64,000 nt of DNA from Gonatopus flavifemur (taxonomy: Eukaryota > Arthropoda > Insecta > Hymenoptera > Dryinidae). Numbering within the stretch: the first letter of the stretch is position 1; each line of letters opens with the position of its first letter. Location of the stretch: NCBI GenBank assembly GCA_018340375.1, contig JAFFJZ010000012.1:2170001-2234000 (forward strand), read 5' to 3'. A program made the position numbers and the translations under genes. Of the stretch, positions 23,166 through 34,654 are shown in pieces. Below the pieces are notes generated by a model. It was given only the letters and a program-made list of their open reading frames with translations. It was not told the origin of the DNA and did no database searches.

Positions 23166-25727
23166 CCCGACTGGAAATTGTCATCAGGTTAACCCAACAT
23201 ATGATGAGGACCTGACAAGGTCATCCGAAATAAGGAATACCCGTTACGGTCCTGATCGGGATTAGGTGTGGATGACTCACGTATGGATGACCTCATTTGG
23301 TCCTAGTCAGGATTTCCTCAAATTATCCTGAAAAGGTCGAAGTAGGTTTTCCTCGCTGTATCCGCATCAGGACCTCGTTCGGTCATCCTAAGATCATGGA
23401 CATAGTTTGATAAACTGAATACAAGAATGTACAGACTTGATTTCAGATTGTACACTCTTTGATTAAACAAATTTTCCTTCAATAAGAAGAACATGTTTGA
23501 ACGATTTTCAACTGTGCCTGTTTTTAAATTCAATCCCTTCATTCCGAACACATTACCTACTTCTGAAAACTGTTGAACAATTTGTTCAATCTATTCTCAA
23601 TGTGAATTGAAAACCAACTATTTGGGTTTTAATTAGGCGGAACTTATGAAAATTTCACAAGATTTTCCACGTTATGCATACAGCGAAAAAAACTTAGCAA
23701 ACGTTCAACCATCACCAGCGAAATAAGTATTTCATTTAACTTATCACAATTCTCTTAAGGTTGATTTATTGACTATTCAGCATCATTTTTCTTTCCTACA
23801 CATCACATCATCTGAGTATTATTCAAAGAGTATATATGAACTGAATGAATATGTGTTTCGTCATAATCAAATATAAGTTTCGAACAAGTACTCTTCTTTC
23901 GTTATTTCTTGATTAATACGCATAAAAAAATCTGTTATTGAGTGCAAAATGAATTATTGAATCAGTTATCACTGCTGTAATATGTAAAGAATCATAAGCT
24001 GATGATGTTGTGACAATTAATTCTATTCAAATATACGATAATGTCAACAACGACAATATCTATATCAATATTAATTTACATCAGTATTTCTCGGAAAAAA
24101 CTCAGAAATCCCAATCATTTTGTAATAATAAAGGTCATGAAGAACTCATTCGATCAAAAATATTTCAAGCGAATGTTCAAAATGAAATGCAAAAAACTTG
24201 AATTATTCACTTTCAGCTCGACGGATGGTTTTACTTTTCAAATTAAAGAGTACTCTTGAAGTTGAAATTTGTTAATTTCAGAAAAAAGCCTCATTGTCTG
24301 AGTTGAATTTGTTGTTAGGGTGATGATAAACTTGTAAAAAGAGTTTGAAAGTTGAGTGGAATCTATATTGATCAGGAAAGTCCAAATCGTGTGGCAAAAG
24401 TTAGAAAATCTGTCAACTTAGCTCATGGCGCATGGGCTTTTCTTCACTAAACCAAATGCTGGCAGGAGAAATTCATCAAAATATAGTGGATTCAAAGTGA
24501 TGTGAAGTAAGAGAGGACCGAAATATTCATTAGATTTTATTCGTTCTTATAAACGTTCTAAAAATAAGAAAAGACTATAGAAGATCCAAAGTGTCGTCTT
24601 CCCATATTTTTGTTCCAATAATGTTGTGTCATGTTCCTACAAATAAATGTTATTATATTTATGAAACAGGTTCAATACACATGTTTTCTCAACCTAACAC
24701 TAGTTACTGGTGAAAAGATACGAAAATGCACACTCAAAAATGCAAATCATTGAAACAAAAATATTGAGAGACGATACATTGAGTCATACATAGCCTTACC
24801 ATATTTATCAATATTTTTATAATAACTAATAAAATTCAATGCATGTATCTGTCCTCTTACTTCACATCACTTTGAATTCACTATATTTTGATGAATTTCT
24901 CCTGCCAGCATTTGGTTTAGTAAAGAAAAGCTGATAGAATACCCATGCGCTGTCAGCTAAGTTGACAGATTTTCTAACTTTTGCCACACGATTTGGACTT
25001 TCCTGATCAATATAGATTCCACTCAACTTTCAAACTCTTCCTACAAGTTTATTATCACCATAAAAACAAATTCAACTCAGAAGATAAGGCTTTTTTCTCA
25101 AATTTGAAAATTTCAACTCCAAGAGTGCTCTTCAATTTGAAAAATAAAACCATCCGACGAGCTGCAAGTGAATAATTCAAGTTTTTTGTTATTCATTTTG
25201 AACATTCTTTTGACATATTTTTGATCAAATGAGTTCTTCATGACTCATATTTCTTACAAAATCAATATGATCTCTGAGTTTTTGCCTAGAAGTGCTGATG
25301 TAAGTATTTGAAGAAAATTCATTTTCACTGCATCAACAAATTACGATTTTTTGACACGTTACAACAGCTATGACTGATTTACTTAATCATTTTGCACTTA
25401 CTAACAGACTTTTTGATACACATTATTCAAGAAATAACCACCACACATTTCACAAAAATAATTCATCCATTTGTTGATCACATAAATTTAACCTCACATC
25501 TGTCAACCGAACTGCAATTTTCACACAGGCTCATAGATTAGTTTTGATTTATTTTTGAGGTTTTAGTAAGGAATTCCTCACAAAATCCTAATTAGTCTTT
25601 CCTGATGGGGTCCTCATAATAGTGCAGCGTGACATGACTTGTTAGGTCCTGATGAGGTTGCCTTATCAGGACCTGATCTGGATCAAGGTTTACCTGATCT
25701 GGTCCATGGGGTAAATTTCTAGTCGGG
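23166..25727. mobile_element. 2.6-kb palindromic CCCGACTGG element, TT duplication
   Basis: Ends CCCGACTGGAAATT / AATTTCTAGTCGGG are flanked by TT (23164-23165, 25728-25729). Subterminal zones are rich in AGGACCTGA/TCAGGTCC words. The inner part is a giant hairpin: 24240-24520 is complementary to 24850-25180 over long stretches (for example CTGCCAGCATTTGGTTTAGT near 24904). A 551-bp relative with the same ends is at 33558-34108. No transposase frame is visible, so it is non-autonomous. Confidence 0.8.
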
Positions 25728-25729
25728 TT

Positions 25730-26748
25730 GTTATTCAACCAAGTTTGATGCAGTAGTATCGAAAGTCGTCATTCGTAAAAATCACTAGATAAGGAAACTA
25801 ATTCACTCTCATAAACGGTCCATACATAAAACACATTCTATCACGCGCTAATCTTGTTCCTTTAGTCCATTCCGTAACGCTCCGCTATATAAAATCTATA
25901 TGAAATCTATGTAAATCAAATTGATAATCCGTAATTAAAAGATAAGGCTACAAGGTATCGGAAAAGTTGTCCCACATAACCATCGATCATAAATGTAGTT
26001 CTGTTTACGAGAATCTTGATAATATCGTGGCTGTCTCTTGTTTTTGCTCTTGAAATCTCTATGCAGTTACACATGCACTTTCTATAGCTTGTGTCGCGAG
26101 AGTGAGATCTTAAAATTCATAACGAGTGAGGAACGAGTCATCGTATGCCTCATTATACCTCCGCTCCTTCTTTCTCCTTCTCTTCTTTCTCCTCTTGCTC
26201 ATCATCGCCGTCGTCATCATCATCATCATCATCATCATCCTCTTGTTCTTTTTCTTCCCCCCTGGGACTATATTTTCTCGCATACGCGAAAGATAATTAA
26301 ACTTTCGCCATGCAGCGGAATATTGTGTACCGGGTGAAGATAATCGACGGTCGTTACACGACGTCATGATTCGTGTGTTCCCGAAGGTCGGAAATACAAA
26401 AAACTTACTCTCAAGATAAACCTTTCATTACGGTCACGAAATTTTCTTTCCTACTTTTCTTTTTCTTGTTGTTGTTACGTTGTTTTGTTTTTGGAATAGT
26501 TTGTTAGAGGAAGGAGGATGAAAACAGTCGAACTATCATCTGTCTATCGTTTACAACACCTGTCAACTCGATTAAACTCAACTCAACCTTGTAACAGGTG
26601 TGCACGCTACGTCACATCTGGCTATGGTCTTCATATTGTTTCCTGTATTCTTCCAAATTTTTATGGTCCCAATAAAAAATTTGATACCCCAAAAAAGGAA
26701 AATCTATATAAAATTCGAATGAGAGAGAAGAATTCTTCTCCCGTCTCA
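25730..26748. other. Gene-free intron sequence
   Basis: Ordinary intron with a (CAT)n microsatellite at about 26214-26239. The open frames over it translate to runs of His, Ser or Met and are low-complexity artefacts. Confidence 0.6.
26214..26239. repeat. (CAT)n microsatellite
   Basis: An uninterrupted CAT trinucleotide run of about eight units. Confidence 0.9.
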
Positions 26749-26750
26749 TA

Positions 26751-28046
26751 CAGGTTGGTTGAAAAGTTTTAAAAGCGACACCTATCAACCAGTACAGGAA
26801 TCAAAATTTATACGCTATTTTTATATTTCATCCTTCATTTGAACACACACACACACAATTTGATTCCGATCTGTCAATTCATTCTTTGTTTACGAGCCGT
26901 TCGAAGTTGACGTGTCAGTGTATTTTGTGAAAATGGAAAAATCCGAATATCGTACAGTGATAAAATTCTTCGTTTTGGAAGGTTTATCAGCAACAGAAAT
27001 TCATACTAAAATGAAGAAAGTGTTGAAGGAATCTGCTCCTTCATTTCCAACTGTACATCGATGGGTTTTAGAGTTTAAACGTGGTCGTACAAGCGTTGAA
27101 GATCAATCACGTAGTGGACGTCCAAAAAGTGCAACGAAATCAGACATCATTGAGCAAGTCTATGATATTGTTTGTAAAGATCCGAGTTTGACTAAGCGTG
27201 AAATTGCTGATACCATAGGCATCTCGGCTGAACGAGTACTCCATATTTTACACGGAGAATTACATATGAAAAAGCTTTTTGGAAAGTTAGTGCCGCATTC
27301 ATTGACAATTCAACAAAAACTGAATCGAAAACAAATTTCTCAGCGTAATTTGGAGCGTTTTAGGCAGAATAAGACCGATTGTTTGCGTCGTTTCGTAACT
27401 GTGGACGAGACTTGGATCTACCATCATGATCCTAAACTGAAACAAGAACGTTTACAGTGGACTGAAGCTAGTTGTTCAGCTCCGAAACGGGTGAAGTCAG
27501 AACGATCGGCAAAAGAGGTTTTAGCATCGGTTTTTTGGGACGCAAAAGGGGTTTTGTTGATTGATTATCTCGAAAAAGGTAAAACAATTAACTCTGAATA
27601 TTATTGCAACCTTTTGGACCAGTTGGATGAAAAAATTCGTGAAAAAAGACCCGGTTTATGGAAGAAAAAAATCATTTTTCATCAAGACGATGCACGTGTT
27701 CACACAAGTGTTCTGGCGATGGCTGAAGTGAACGAATTGAAGTACGAATTGCTTAAACACCCACCGTATTCACCAGATTTGACTCCCTCCAACTATCACC
27801 TTTTCAGAAATTTGAAACAATTCCTTCGTGGAAAGCGTTTTTCGTCGAATGAAGAAGCTATTGCAGCTGTGGAACAGTATTTTGCGGAGCTTCCGGAAAA
27901 TCATTACAGAGATGGTATAAAATTATTGGAGGATCGTTGGAATAAGTGTGTTGAAGTTGAGGGAGACTACATTGAATAAAAAAAATCATTTCATAAAAAA
28001 ATACACATTCTTTCATTTTTTGTTTCAAAACTTTTCAACCAACCTG
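26751..28046 (+). mobile_element. Mariner element 2 (1.30 kb), uninterrupted
   Basis: Terminal inverted repeats CAGGTTGGTTGAAAAGTTTT are identical for 20 bases at both ends, and TA flanks both sides (26749-26750, 28047-28048). The 1296-bp length is typical of a full mariner. It differs in ends and protein from mariner elements 1 and 3, so it is a separate lineage. Confidence 0.96.
26933..27979 (+). CDS. Mariner transposase, full frame with D-D-N triad
   Basis: ATG 26933 opens an unbroken 348-codon frame to TAA 27977-27979. This matches the usual mariner transposase length. It is the enzyme that cuts and pastes the element at TA sites. The N-terminal region carries two helix-turn-helix motifs (near residues 15-50 and 80-110) with SGRPKS between. 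The first catalytic Asp is in VTVDETWIYHHDP and the second in IFHQDDARVH. At the third position, 35 residues after the second Asp, the motif reads SPDLTPSNYHLF, so Asn stands where Asp is expected. Mariner transposases normally need Asp there. The same D-to-N change is known in the domesticated human SETMAR protein. The QDDARVH motif also deviates from the family's common QDNAPAH. The protein is therefore probably catalytically crippled although the frame is intact. The earlier in-frame start at 26912 is not an ATG. Confidence 0.94.
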   Translation: MEKSEYRTVIKFFVLEGLSATEIHTKMKKVLKESAPSFPTVHRWVLEFKRGRTSVEDQSRSGRPKSATKSDIIEQVYDIVCKDPSLTKREIADTIGISAERVLHILHGELHMKKLFGKLVPHSLTIQQKLNRKQISQRNLERFRQNKTDCLRRFVTVDETWIYHHDPKLKQERLQWTEASCSAPKRVKSERSAKEVLASVFWDAKGVLLIDYLEKGKTINSEYYCNLLDQLDEKIREKRPGLWKKKIIFHQDDARVHTSVLAMAEVNELKYELLKHPPYSPDLTPSNYHLFRNLKQFLRGKRFSSNEEAIAAVEQYFAELPENHYRDGIKLLEDRWNKCVEVEGDYIE

Positions 28047-28048
28047 TA

Positions 28049-31000
28049 TTTCAATTCGCTCATGGAGCGGCATGGAGGGAAGGGGAAAAAGAAATCTTGA
28101 TTGCATTTATATTGCTCATTGAGCTCTATGTATACACTCGGCCAACGTATACAGACTTCTATATATAGGTAGCACCTCCGTGCGCGAGATGCGTGTTATC
28201 GAACAAAATAAAATGACATAAGTAAAGCACGCGGAAGATGTTCATCCGTGAGAGGGTGATTGTACTCCTTCGAAGACCATCTCTGTCGCAGACCTCGTTT
28301 TATTTCATTCCTTCTTGGCACGTTATGAGATTACTCAGCGTTATTATAGATCGAGAAAGAATTCAAATCCATGCCACCCGTTATTTGATTTTCCAAAGTG
28401 TTTATAACGCATAAACATCATGACGCGTACCAAGGTATCATAAATCATCTCGTGCCTTCGACGTGGATGAGGGAAAGTTGATTCCGAGATCGAAGAAATT
28501 GATTGGTATCCCGTAGGAACATCGAGGACTTGTGTATATCGTTCTTACAACTTTCTCTCATCGAATTAGCAGGACAGTTTATCTCGAAGACCACCCTACG
28601 TTTACTACTGGTTCGCCAGGTTGGGCAGGATATCACAAAATATGGCACGTTCCATACCGTTTTTCGACCAGATAACTCAAAATTGAATCTAATTCGTTCG
28701 AAGAAAACAGTACGCTATAAAACGATCGATCAACGGAGGCAAATCGAGATAAAAAAAAATGAAGATTGATCGGAAATTTATTCATTCGCACAACAAATCC
28801 CCTTTCATTTTGAATACTTCTGCCACAGTAATTCAATGTACGCGGGCGCACAAATTGGATGATGATCAAACGAATGAAAATATACGCAGATAAGAAAAAG
28901 AAGAAGAAGAATGAGAAAAAAACCCGAGAACATTTTATTATATCATCTCTTGGTGTGAAATAATTTCAACCTCGGTGTATTATTCCAAAATGTAGCGGTT
29001 GAATGATTGAAAACTGGTTTCTGGAGTTCGACTCGTGTGTCTCATTGAAATGTTCTCTTCCAAGAATCAGTCTACATCAAATAATCGTGAAGACTCTTAG
29101 ATCGTGGTTAATTAAACATCCTATGGGTCTTAAGTTCTTTGTACTTTCATGGCAATCGTAGTACTTTTATGGCAATCCTTGAATCCGTTAGATGCATTAT
29201 AGATTTTTCTTAGAATTCCAGCATTTCGCGGTCTCAGACCTTTACAGTGATCCTTCTCGATCGATCGAAATTAATTATCGTCGGCATCGCGATACAATGT
29301 ATCAAATAAGAAAAGATGGCAAGAAAAAAGAGATTTTTGACGAGTAGCGTACCCATACTGGGTATTACATGTCATTGAACGAAAGTGTAAAAGCTGAGTT
29401 AAAACTGTTATTAGATTGGATCGGTGTCGGGACAGAAATGGGCGGTGCCATAGCGATTGCCCCAACATTATTATTTATGGCGAGTCGATAGAGAAATTAC
29501 GGCATTTTCTTGCTAGAGAATATATATTCACTGACGTGAAACCCTCGTGATAAAAGCAATTTGATTTATCGCTCGGACCAAACAGGCTTGTGACCGAACA
29601 GGGAAGTTCTATGCTCTGCTTCTTCTGCTATTCTTGTGCGATTCGCACGTTCCCTCGATAAAAAAGAAGTGTGCTAAATCCGTACATTCTTTAGGGGATA
29701 TAGCAAATAAATGAGTAATGTTCACGGGAAAGGGTATCAAATAGCTCGGGGATACGACGACACACAACGCACAACATCATGTTGATACACGAAAATTACT
29801 CGTTATTAAAGTAAGGATATTTAGCAATGACGCGCGCTAAAGCTTATAACATAAGCAACAACGCGAGACGCCGCCACACCGCCAAGCCGCCTCGCCGCCT
29901 CTCCTCGCGAAGCCCCGAGGCACGAACGTGAACATGCATTGCATTCATCAAGCAAAGTTGCAGCTGCGGTCTTGCGAGCTCACCGTCTCCGGATATCCAG
30001 CGGTGTCTTCTTCGCGTCATGCTATCGTGTACGAGTGAAGATTCTATACATGGTCATGGAAGTACACGTACCAACCCTGCTCTTATCTAGATGTGTTTTC
30101 TAAGCGCTTAAGTGGACCTCGCGCCTTTAAGAAATGAGAAAGATCTTGGAATGCGGTTGTCCCGCTGGGCAAGATTAAATTCTCGCACGATTTCCGCGGA
30201 GGATTGTTTCATTTTTTGTTGTCGGCGAAGGTCCACTTTGCGACACTTTTATCCCTCGTCAATGTGCTTCGAAACGCGCACGAAAGGGAAAAAAAACTAT
30301 AAAAATGTTTTTTTTTGTCCCTGTGAAACTGAAAAAAATGAAAGAAAAAAAGTTATGTTCCCTACTAAACGTAATCAGAGGATCTTTTCTCCGGTATTAG
30401 AGCAAATGATCCACTAGACACTTCATCTGGTATCCTCGTCATCAATAATACCAGAGTCCAGAGCATCGATAGCACTCTCACGCTAGCAAGTATCTACAAT
30501 TAGAGATCAACACAAAGTTGCGCTTGATCGTGAAAGAACAGAGCCAGGTGCTGCTGCTGCTGTTGTTACCACTTGCATCCACTCGCATAGATAATAATCG
30601 TAAGATAATGTGACCGGAGAGCTTGTTTCGCATACCCAGCAATAAACTTTTTATCTCTACTTTACTATTATCCTTTTCCTTTATGACTCTATTGGCCCGT
30701 AACGTCCAATCGATCGCTCAATTATTATCCTATTTCAAATTCATGTGAATCCACAATCGTTCTCGAATAAGCAAACATTATACCAAGAAGAAGAATAACG
30801 AGAAGGACCAGAAAAGATGAAAAAAAACTATACCGAGTCTTGACTCGGATCATACTGCTAACTCTTCTTGTTCTTCTCTCCCCGGGTGGTGATGGTGATG
30901 TGCGGTGGAGAGGTAGACTACGACGACTACGACTCGTTTGCGTTGTTCTTCAGAAAAGATAACCTCGCATAGCGTTTGACTTTTTTCAGGTCAAAGCGAA

Positions 31001-31967
31001 ACCGAGTTCAACTTTATAATTGCTTATTAAAAGTAAGAGATTGGAAATAGGATACGATATGTTTTTTTCTGCCTCCCTTTCTGACCAACCTTCTCACTAA
31101 ATTCTCCCTGGAAATGAATTAAATAACATTATGCATATATATACAGCACGAATACACTTTTATACTCGATCAACGTAGTTAAATAAATACGTACTGGGAT
31201 TTATAATTGAACTTGTACATCCTTCGTACATACATCCTCTCTTAAATTACACAACACATCCGTTAAAAGCGCGCGCACGACCAATAGCTTTATTGCACGC
31301 AAACTGCCGACTTCTCGTGTTTCTATTAAATTTCATAGACATTACATTATACTTTTCCTTGGAGTTGTTTTTGAGAAATCGATGGAGGTACAGATTTTCT
31401 CGAAAGATGGCATTTTTACTGGATTTTTTGTTTTTTGTAATGCAATTTTTATTAAAATAACGAAATGTATAAAGTTTCAACAAATTCCAAGGCATTCGAT
31501 ATTCAATGTACAACAACGTGTATTCGATTCACGTATAATTTCCGGTGATGAATCAGAATCACACTGTCCATAACTATCTCTTTTTATATTTCCTCTTCAT
31601 TCATGTTTCCTCGTTTCCTTTTTCGATCATCAATGTACATCGTAATTCATGTTTGTCTCTGGGAATTCATTTTCTCTTCTACTGCGGAATTTGTAATAAT
31701 GAGTAGCACGGTTTGGAAAGATGCAACAGCCAGGAATCATCTATGGAAAAGTGATTATTCAATTACAAGAGGTTCTCCACTCACATATTCGCATTTCATT
31801 AGGAATTTAAGAGTGATGCCGAGTGATTATTATGTTCATTATATTACAAATCTAGGATACAAAGGATAGAAAATTACACGTTACTTCCTAAGTTCCTAAT
31901 TCCATAGGAGGAAATACATGCTTACACGCAGAAGAAAGGTTTCCTAAAATATTACTAGAATTTACAG
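28049..31967. other. Gene-free intron sequence with a GC-rich patch
   Basis: No exon is supported. The region is repeat-poor. At 29865-30035 base composition changes to CpG-rich (CGCCGCC, CCGCCTCGCCG words), unlike the surroundings. The open frame at 30112-30417 starts at GTG and has no recognisable domain. Confidence 0.5.
29865..30035. promoter_or_regulatory. CpG-rich patch, possible regulatory region
   Basis: A local run of CG-containing words (ACGCGAGACGCCGCC, CCGCCTCGCCGCCTC) stands out in an AT-rich intron. It lacks repeat structure. An intronic enhancer or alternative promoter of the ankyrin gene is possible, but there is no direct evidence. Confidence 0.25.
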
Positions 31968-31969
31968 TA

Positions 31970-32878
31970 CACCCAGAAAAATGGTATACCTGGATTTATT
32001 TGATTCAACGAAAATTTGTTTGAATCAACTAAAATCCAATCAGAAAAAACCGAAGTATGCCAATGTTGACAACAGGCGGAGTACAGTGCCAGTATTGGGC
32101 CCCCAAGAGTCAGCTAGCACGTACCCAGTATGGAAAAGCGTTATCATTTTGGACAAATGTCAGTACTGCTGCAGTACAGACCACCAGTACCCCGCCAGTC
32201 TTAGCCGGTACTGGCACAGTACAGCGCTAGTTGTGGAATTCTGATTGGGCGTATTGCGCCGGTACTGAAGACCATCACCGATTACCAGTACTGTGCCAGT
32301 ACCAAGTACCCAGTACGGAAAAGCGTTATCATTTCGGACAAATGCCAGTACTGCTGCAGTGCAGACCGCCAGTACCCCGCCAGTGTTAGCCGGTACTGGC
32401 GCAGTACTGCGCCAGTTGTTAAATTCTAATTGGGAATTTATTTGACTCAACTACAATGTCTATTTATGTATGAATCTATTAGAGTTTTAGTTGGATCAAA
32501 TAAACAATTGATTTCATCCGAATAAATTTTTATTCATTTCAAATAAAATTTTATTGGATACAATGAAATCTCTAGTACACGGAAAAAAGTCCCATGTAAA
32601 TTCTACATTGGTTGCTGTTAATTCAATATAATGGCTCGCATGAATGCTATTGGAGTAAAATTCACATTGGAACCAATGTTATATTCGTACTGTTACCGAA
32701 GTAAATGAGAGTGGTGTTGCTGTGAAGTAACTATGATAACAATGTAAATCCAACAGGACTGTGCAGTAAATTTTACATGAGATCCACACTGTAATCGTTA
32801 CCTCACTTTTTATGTAATTTTTACATAGGTATTTTTGTCTATTTAGGTTCATATCCAAGTAAACCATTTCTCTGGGTG
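31970..32878. mobile_element. CACCCAGA-ended element, TA duplication
   Basis: Ends CACCCAGAAAAATGGTATAC / GTAAACCATTTCTCTGGGTG are flanked by TA (31968-31969, 32879-32880). The 909-bp body contains a direct duplication of ~185 bp (about 32080-32450), an ATTTGATTCAA-type arm pair and, from 32580, a segment beginning CACGGAAAAAAGTCCC that may be the end of another element. Non-coding. Confidence 0.7.
32088..32437. repeat. Tandem duplication, ~185-bp period, GTACTGG-rich
   Basis: The phrase GTACCCAGTA(T/C)GGAAAAG occurs at 32121 and 32306, and the following ~130 bases match closely, with CAGTACTGCTGCAGT and CCGCCAGT words. The units also contain many CCAGTAC/GTACTGG inverted pairs. Confidence 0.8.
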
Positions 32879-34510
32879 TAGGGGTGCACGTGACGATACT
32901 TTGAAAGTCTCGTCTCGGTGTCAAGAAATACTATGAGATGCGAGTATCGTCTCGGTATCGTTGGACACGGTATCGGTATCGCAAAATCGTAAAATGTAAG
33001 AATAGCAATGTGGGTTGGCAAACGAATCACGATACGGGAATTGTCAGAATAATCAAATTTTATTCGTTTTACAGAAAAATCGCATCCTTCCTTCAAATTA
33101 ACTTTTTCAAACTTCTTCTTTTGTTTTCTCTGAAGGCCGCCACTTTATCTCGAGTCGCAATTGCGGCGATATATTCAAGTAACAATACTCCACCATTATA
33201 CTCTGAATATCAGTGTAGCAGTATCAGCTGATCAAATGAACAGCTCAGCTTTGTTCAGTTGATCGGGAAGACATAGAAAACCGATATTTCAGAGTCCGGG
33301 AGCAAAGTTTTGGAATACAAGCCTAGTTGTAAATAATCACTTTATTCAGCAGTAGGGTCTCCATTTCAGCGAGGAACTCTGAAATTTCTCCAGCATAGTA
33401 TACAATTTCGAGAAATCTCCAAGTTGGAAGTGAATTTTCTAATAGAAACATTTTATCAGAGTTCATTGAGAGGATACCAGCATTTCATCCGAATGAACAT
33501 TTTATTGTCAGATTTCTCCGAACAGAATCTATGGAACCCCTGGTGGAAATGAAGCAGCCCGACTAGAAATTTATCCCATGGACCAGATCAGGTCGACTTT
33601 GATCCAGCCCAGGTCCTGGTAAGGAACCTCGTCAGGACCTGACAAGTCATGTCACACTTTACTAATATAAGAACCTTATGAGGCAAGACTCATAAGGATT
33701 TGATGCGGAATTCCATACCAAAACCTCCAGAATGAATTTAAATTAGGATATGAACAGGAAATTCATAACCCAAAAATGTATTTGGAGGAAATTTATTCCA
33801 CCGAGGAGTATACAATCTAAAATTAAGACATTTTTGCACGCACTTTATTAAATTATACTTTATAAACATATATGTTCATAATCTCAGGATAACCTAACAA
33901 GCTCTTGATGAGATCACAGCGAGGAAAACCTTTTTCAACCTCCTAGGATAATTTAAGGGAAACCTAATTAGGATCAAATGGACTTATCCCTACATGGGGC
34001 ATCCACATCCAATCCTGATTAGGATTTCAGCATGTATACCGTATTTCGGATGACCTTGTTAGGTCCTCACCATTTGTCAGGTTGACCCTATGATAATTTC
34101 CAGTCGGGAGATGGAGCGACGCGGAAGAGTAAACGGAACAGTGTCTAAGCGCAAAAGAAGCGGAAATTGAAAGGGTTTTACGCTCCATCTGTTGCAACAT
34201 TTTTTACCTGGGACAGTTTGAAATTTTCAGAAAATAATATTTGATACTCTATCTATTGCGCTATCGGAGATTAATTTTCTTTGAAAATTGTAGACTGTTC
34301 CATAAATTCAGTACAGAGAAGTCTCACAAACAAAATGTTTCTTACGCTGGTATACGGAGAAAAATGTCATTCGAAAATATAAGAATTCTTGTTATTTTTC
34401 TTAGTGAACTAGAAACAGGAATATAATATTTGTAATGTGAATTTTGACATGAAAATACAGAAGATTCCGCATATCGTAGAAGAAGTCATAGGTAGGATTG
34501 AAGCTTTGAG
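32879..34510 (-). repeat. Interspersed repeat family R, copy B
   Basis: The reverse complement matches copy A (15.2-18.4 kb) in blocks, starting with the hAT-like terminus TAGGGGTGCACG at 32879. It lacks the two MITEs found in copy A and the ~1.2-kb unique part, and carries its own insertion at 33558-34108. It breaks off near 34510. Confidence 0.65.
33558..34108. mobile_element. CCCGACT element, short copy, AG duplication
   Basis: Ends CCCGACTAGAAATT / AATTTCCAGTCGGG are flanked by AG on both sides (33556-33557, 34109-34110). The 551-bp body shares AGGACCTGACAAG/TTAGGTCCT words with the 2.6-kb relative at 23166-25727. It interrupts copy B of family R at nearly the site where copy A carries a different MITE. 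Confidence 0.83.
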
Positions 34511-34576
34511 GTGATACTAGCGCCGGAGCATTGGCCAAATTTATCCTGACATCTTATTCGAAAATGAAGCAATAAA

Positions 34577-34647
34577 ATCAAAATATCGCTCTATACAGAC
34601 TTCCTTAAATTGATAAAGTAGGTCTGTATAGAGCGATATTTTGATGT
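34577..34647. repeat. Hairpin with ~25-bp perfect arms
   Basis: ATCAAAATATCGCTCTATAC at 34578 pairs with GTATAGAGCGATATTTTGAT ending at 34646, around a ~20-base loop. It may be a short MITE relic. Confidence 0.75.
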
Positions 34648-34654
34648 TTTCACT

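Noticed and set aside
26038..26367. Frames giving poly-His or poly-Met peptides
   Set aside because: They are translations of the (CAT)n microsatellite.
30112..30417. 101-codon plus-strand frame after the CpG-rich patch
   Set aside because: It starts at GTG, runs into A-rich Lys stretches and has no domain.
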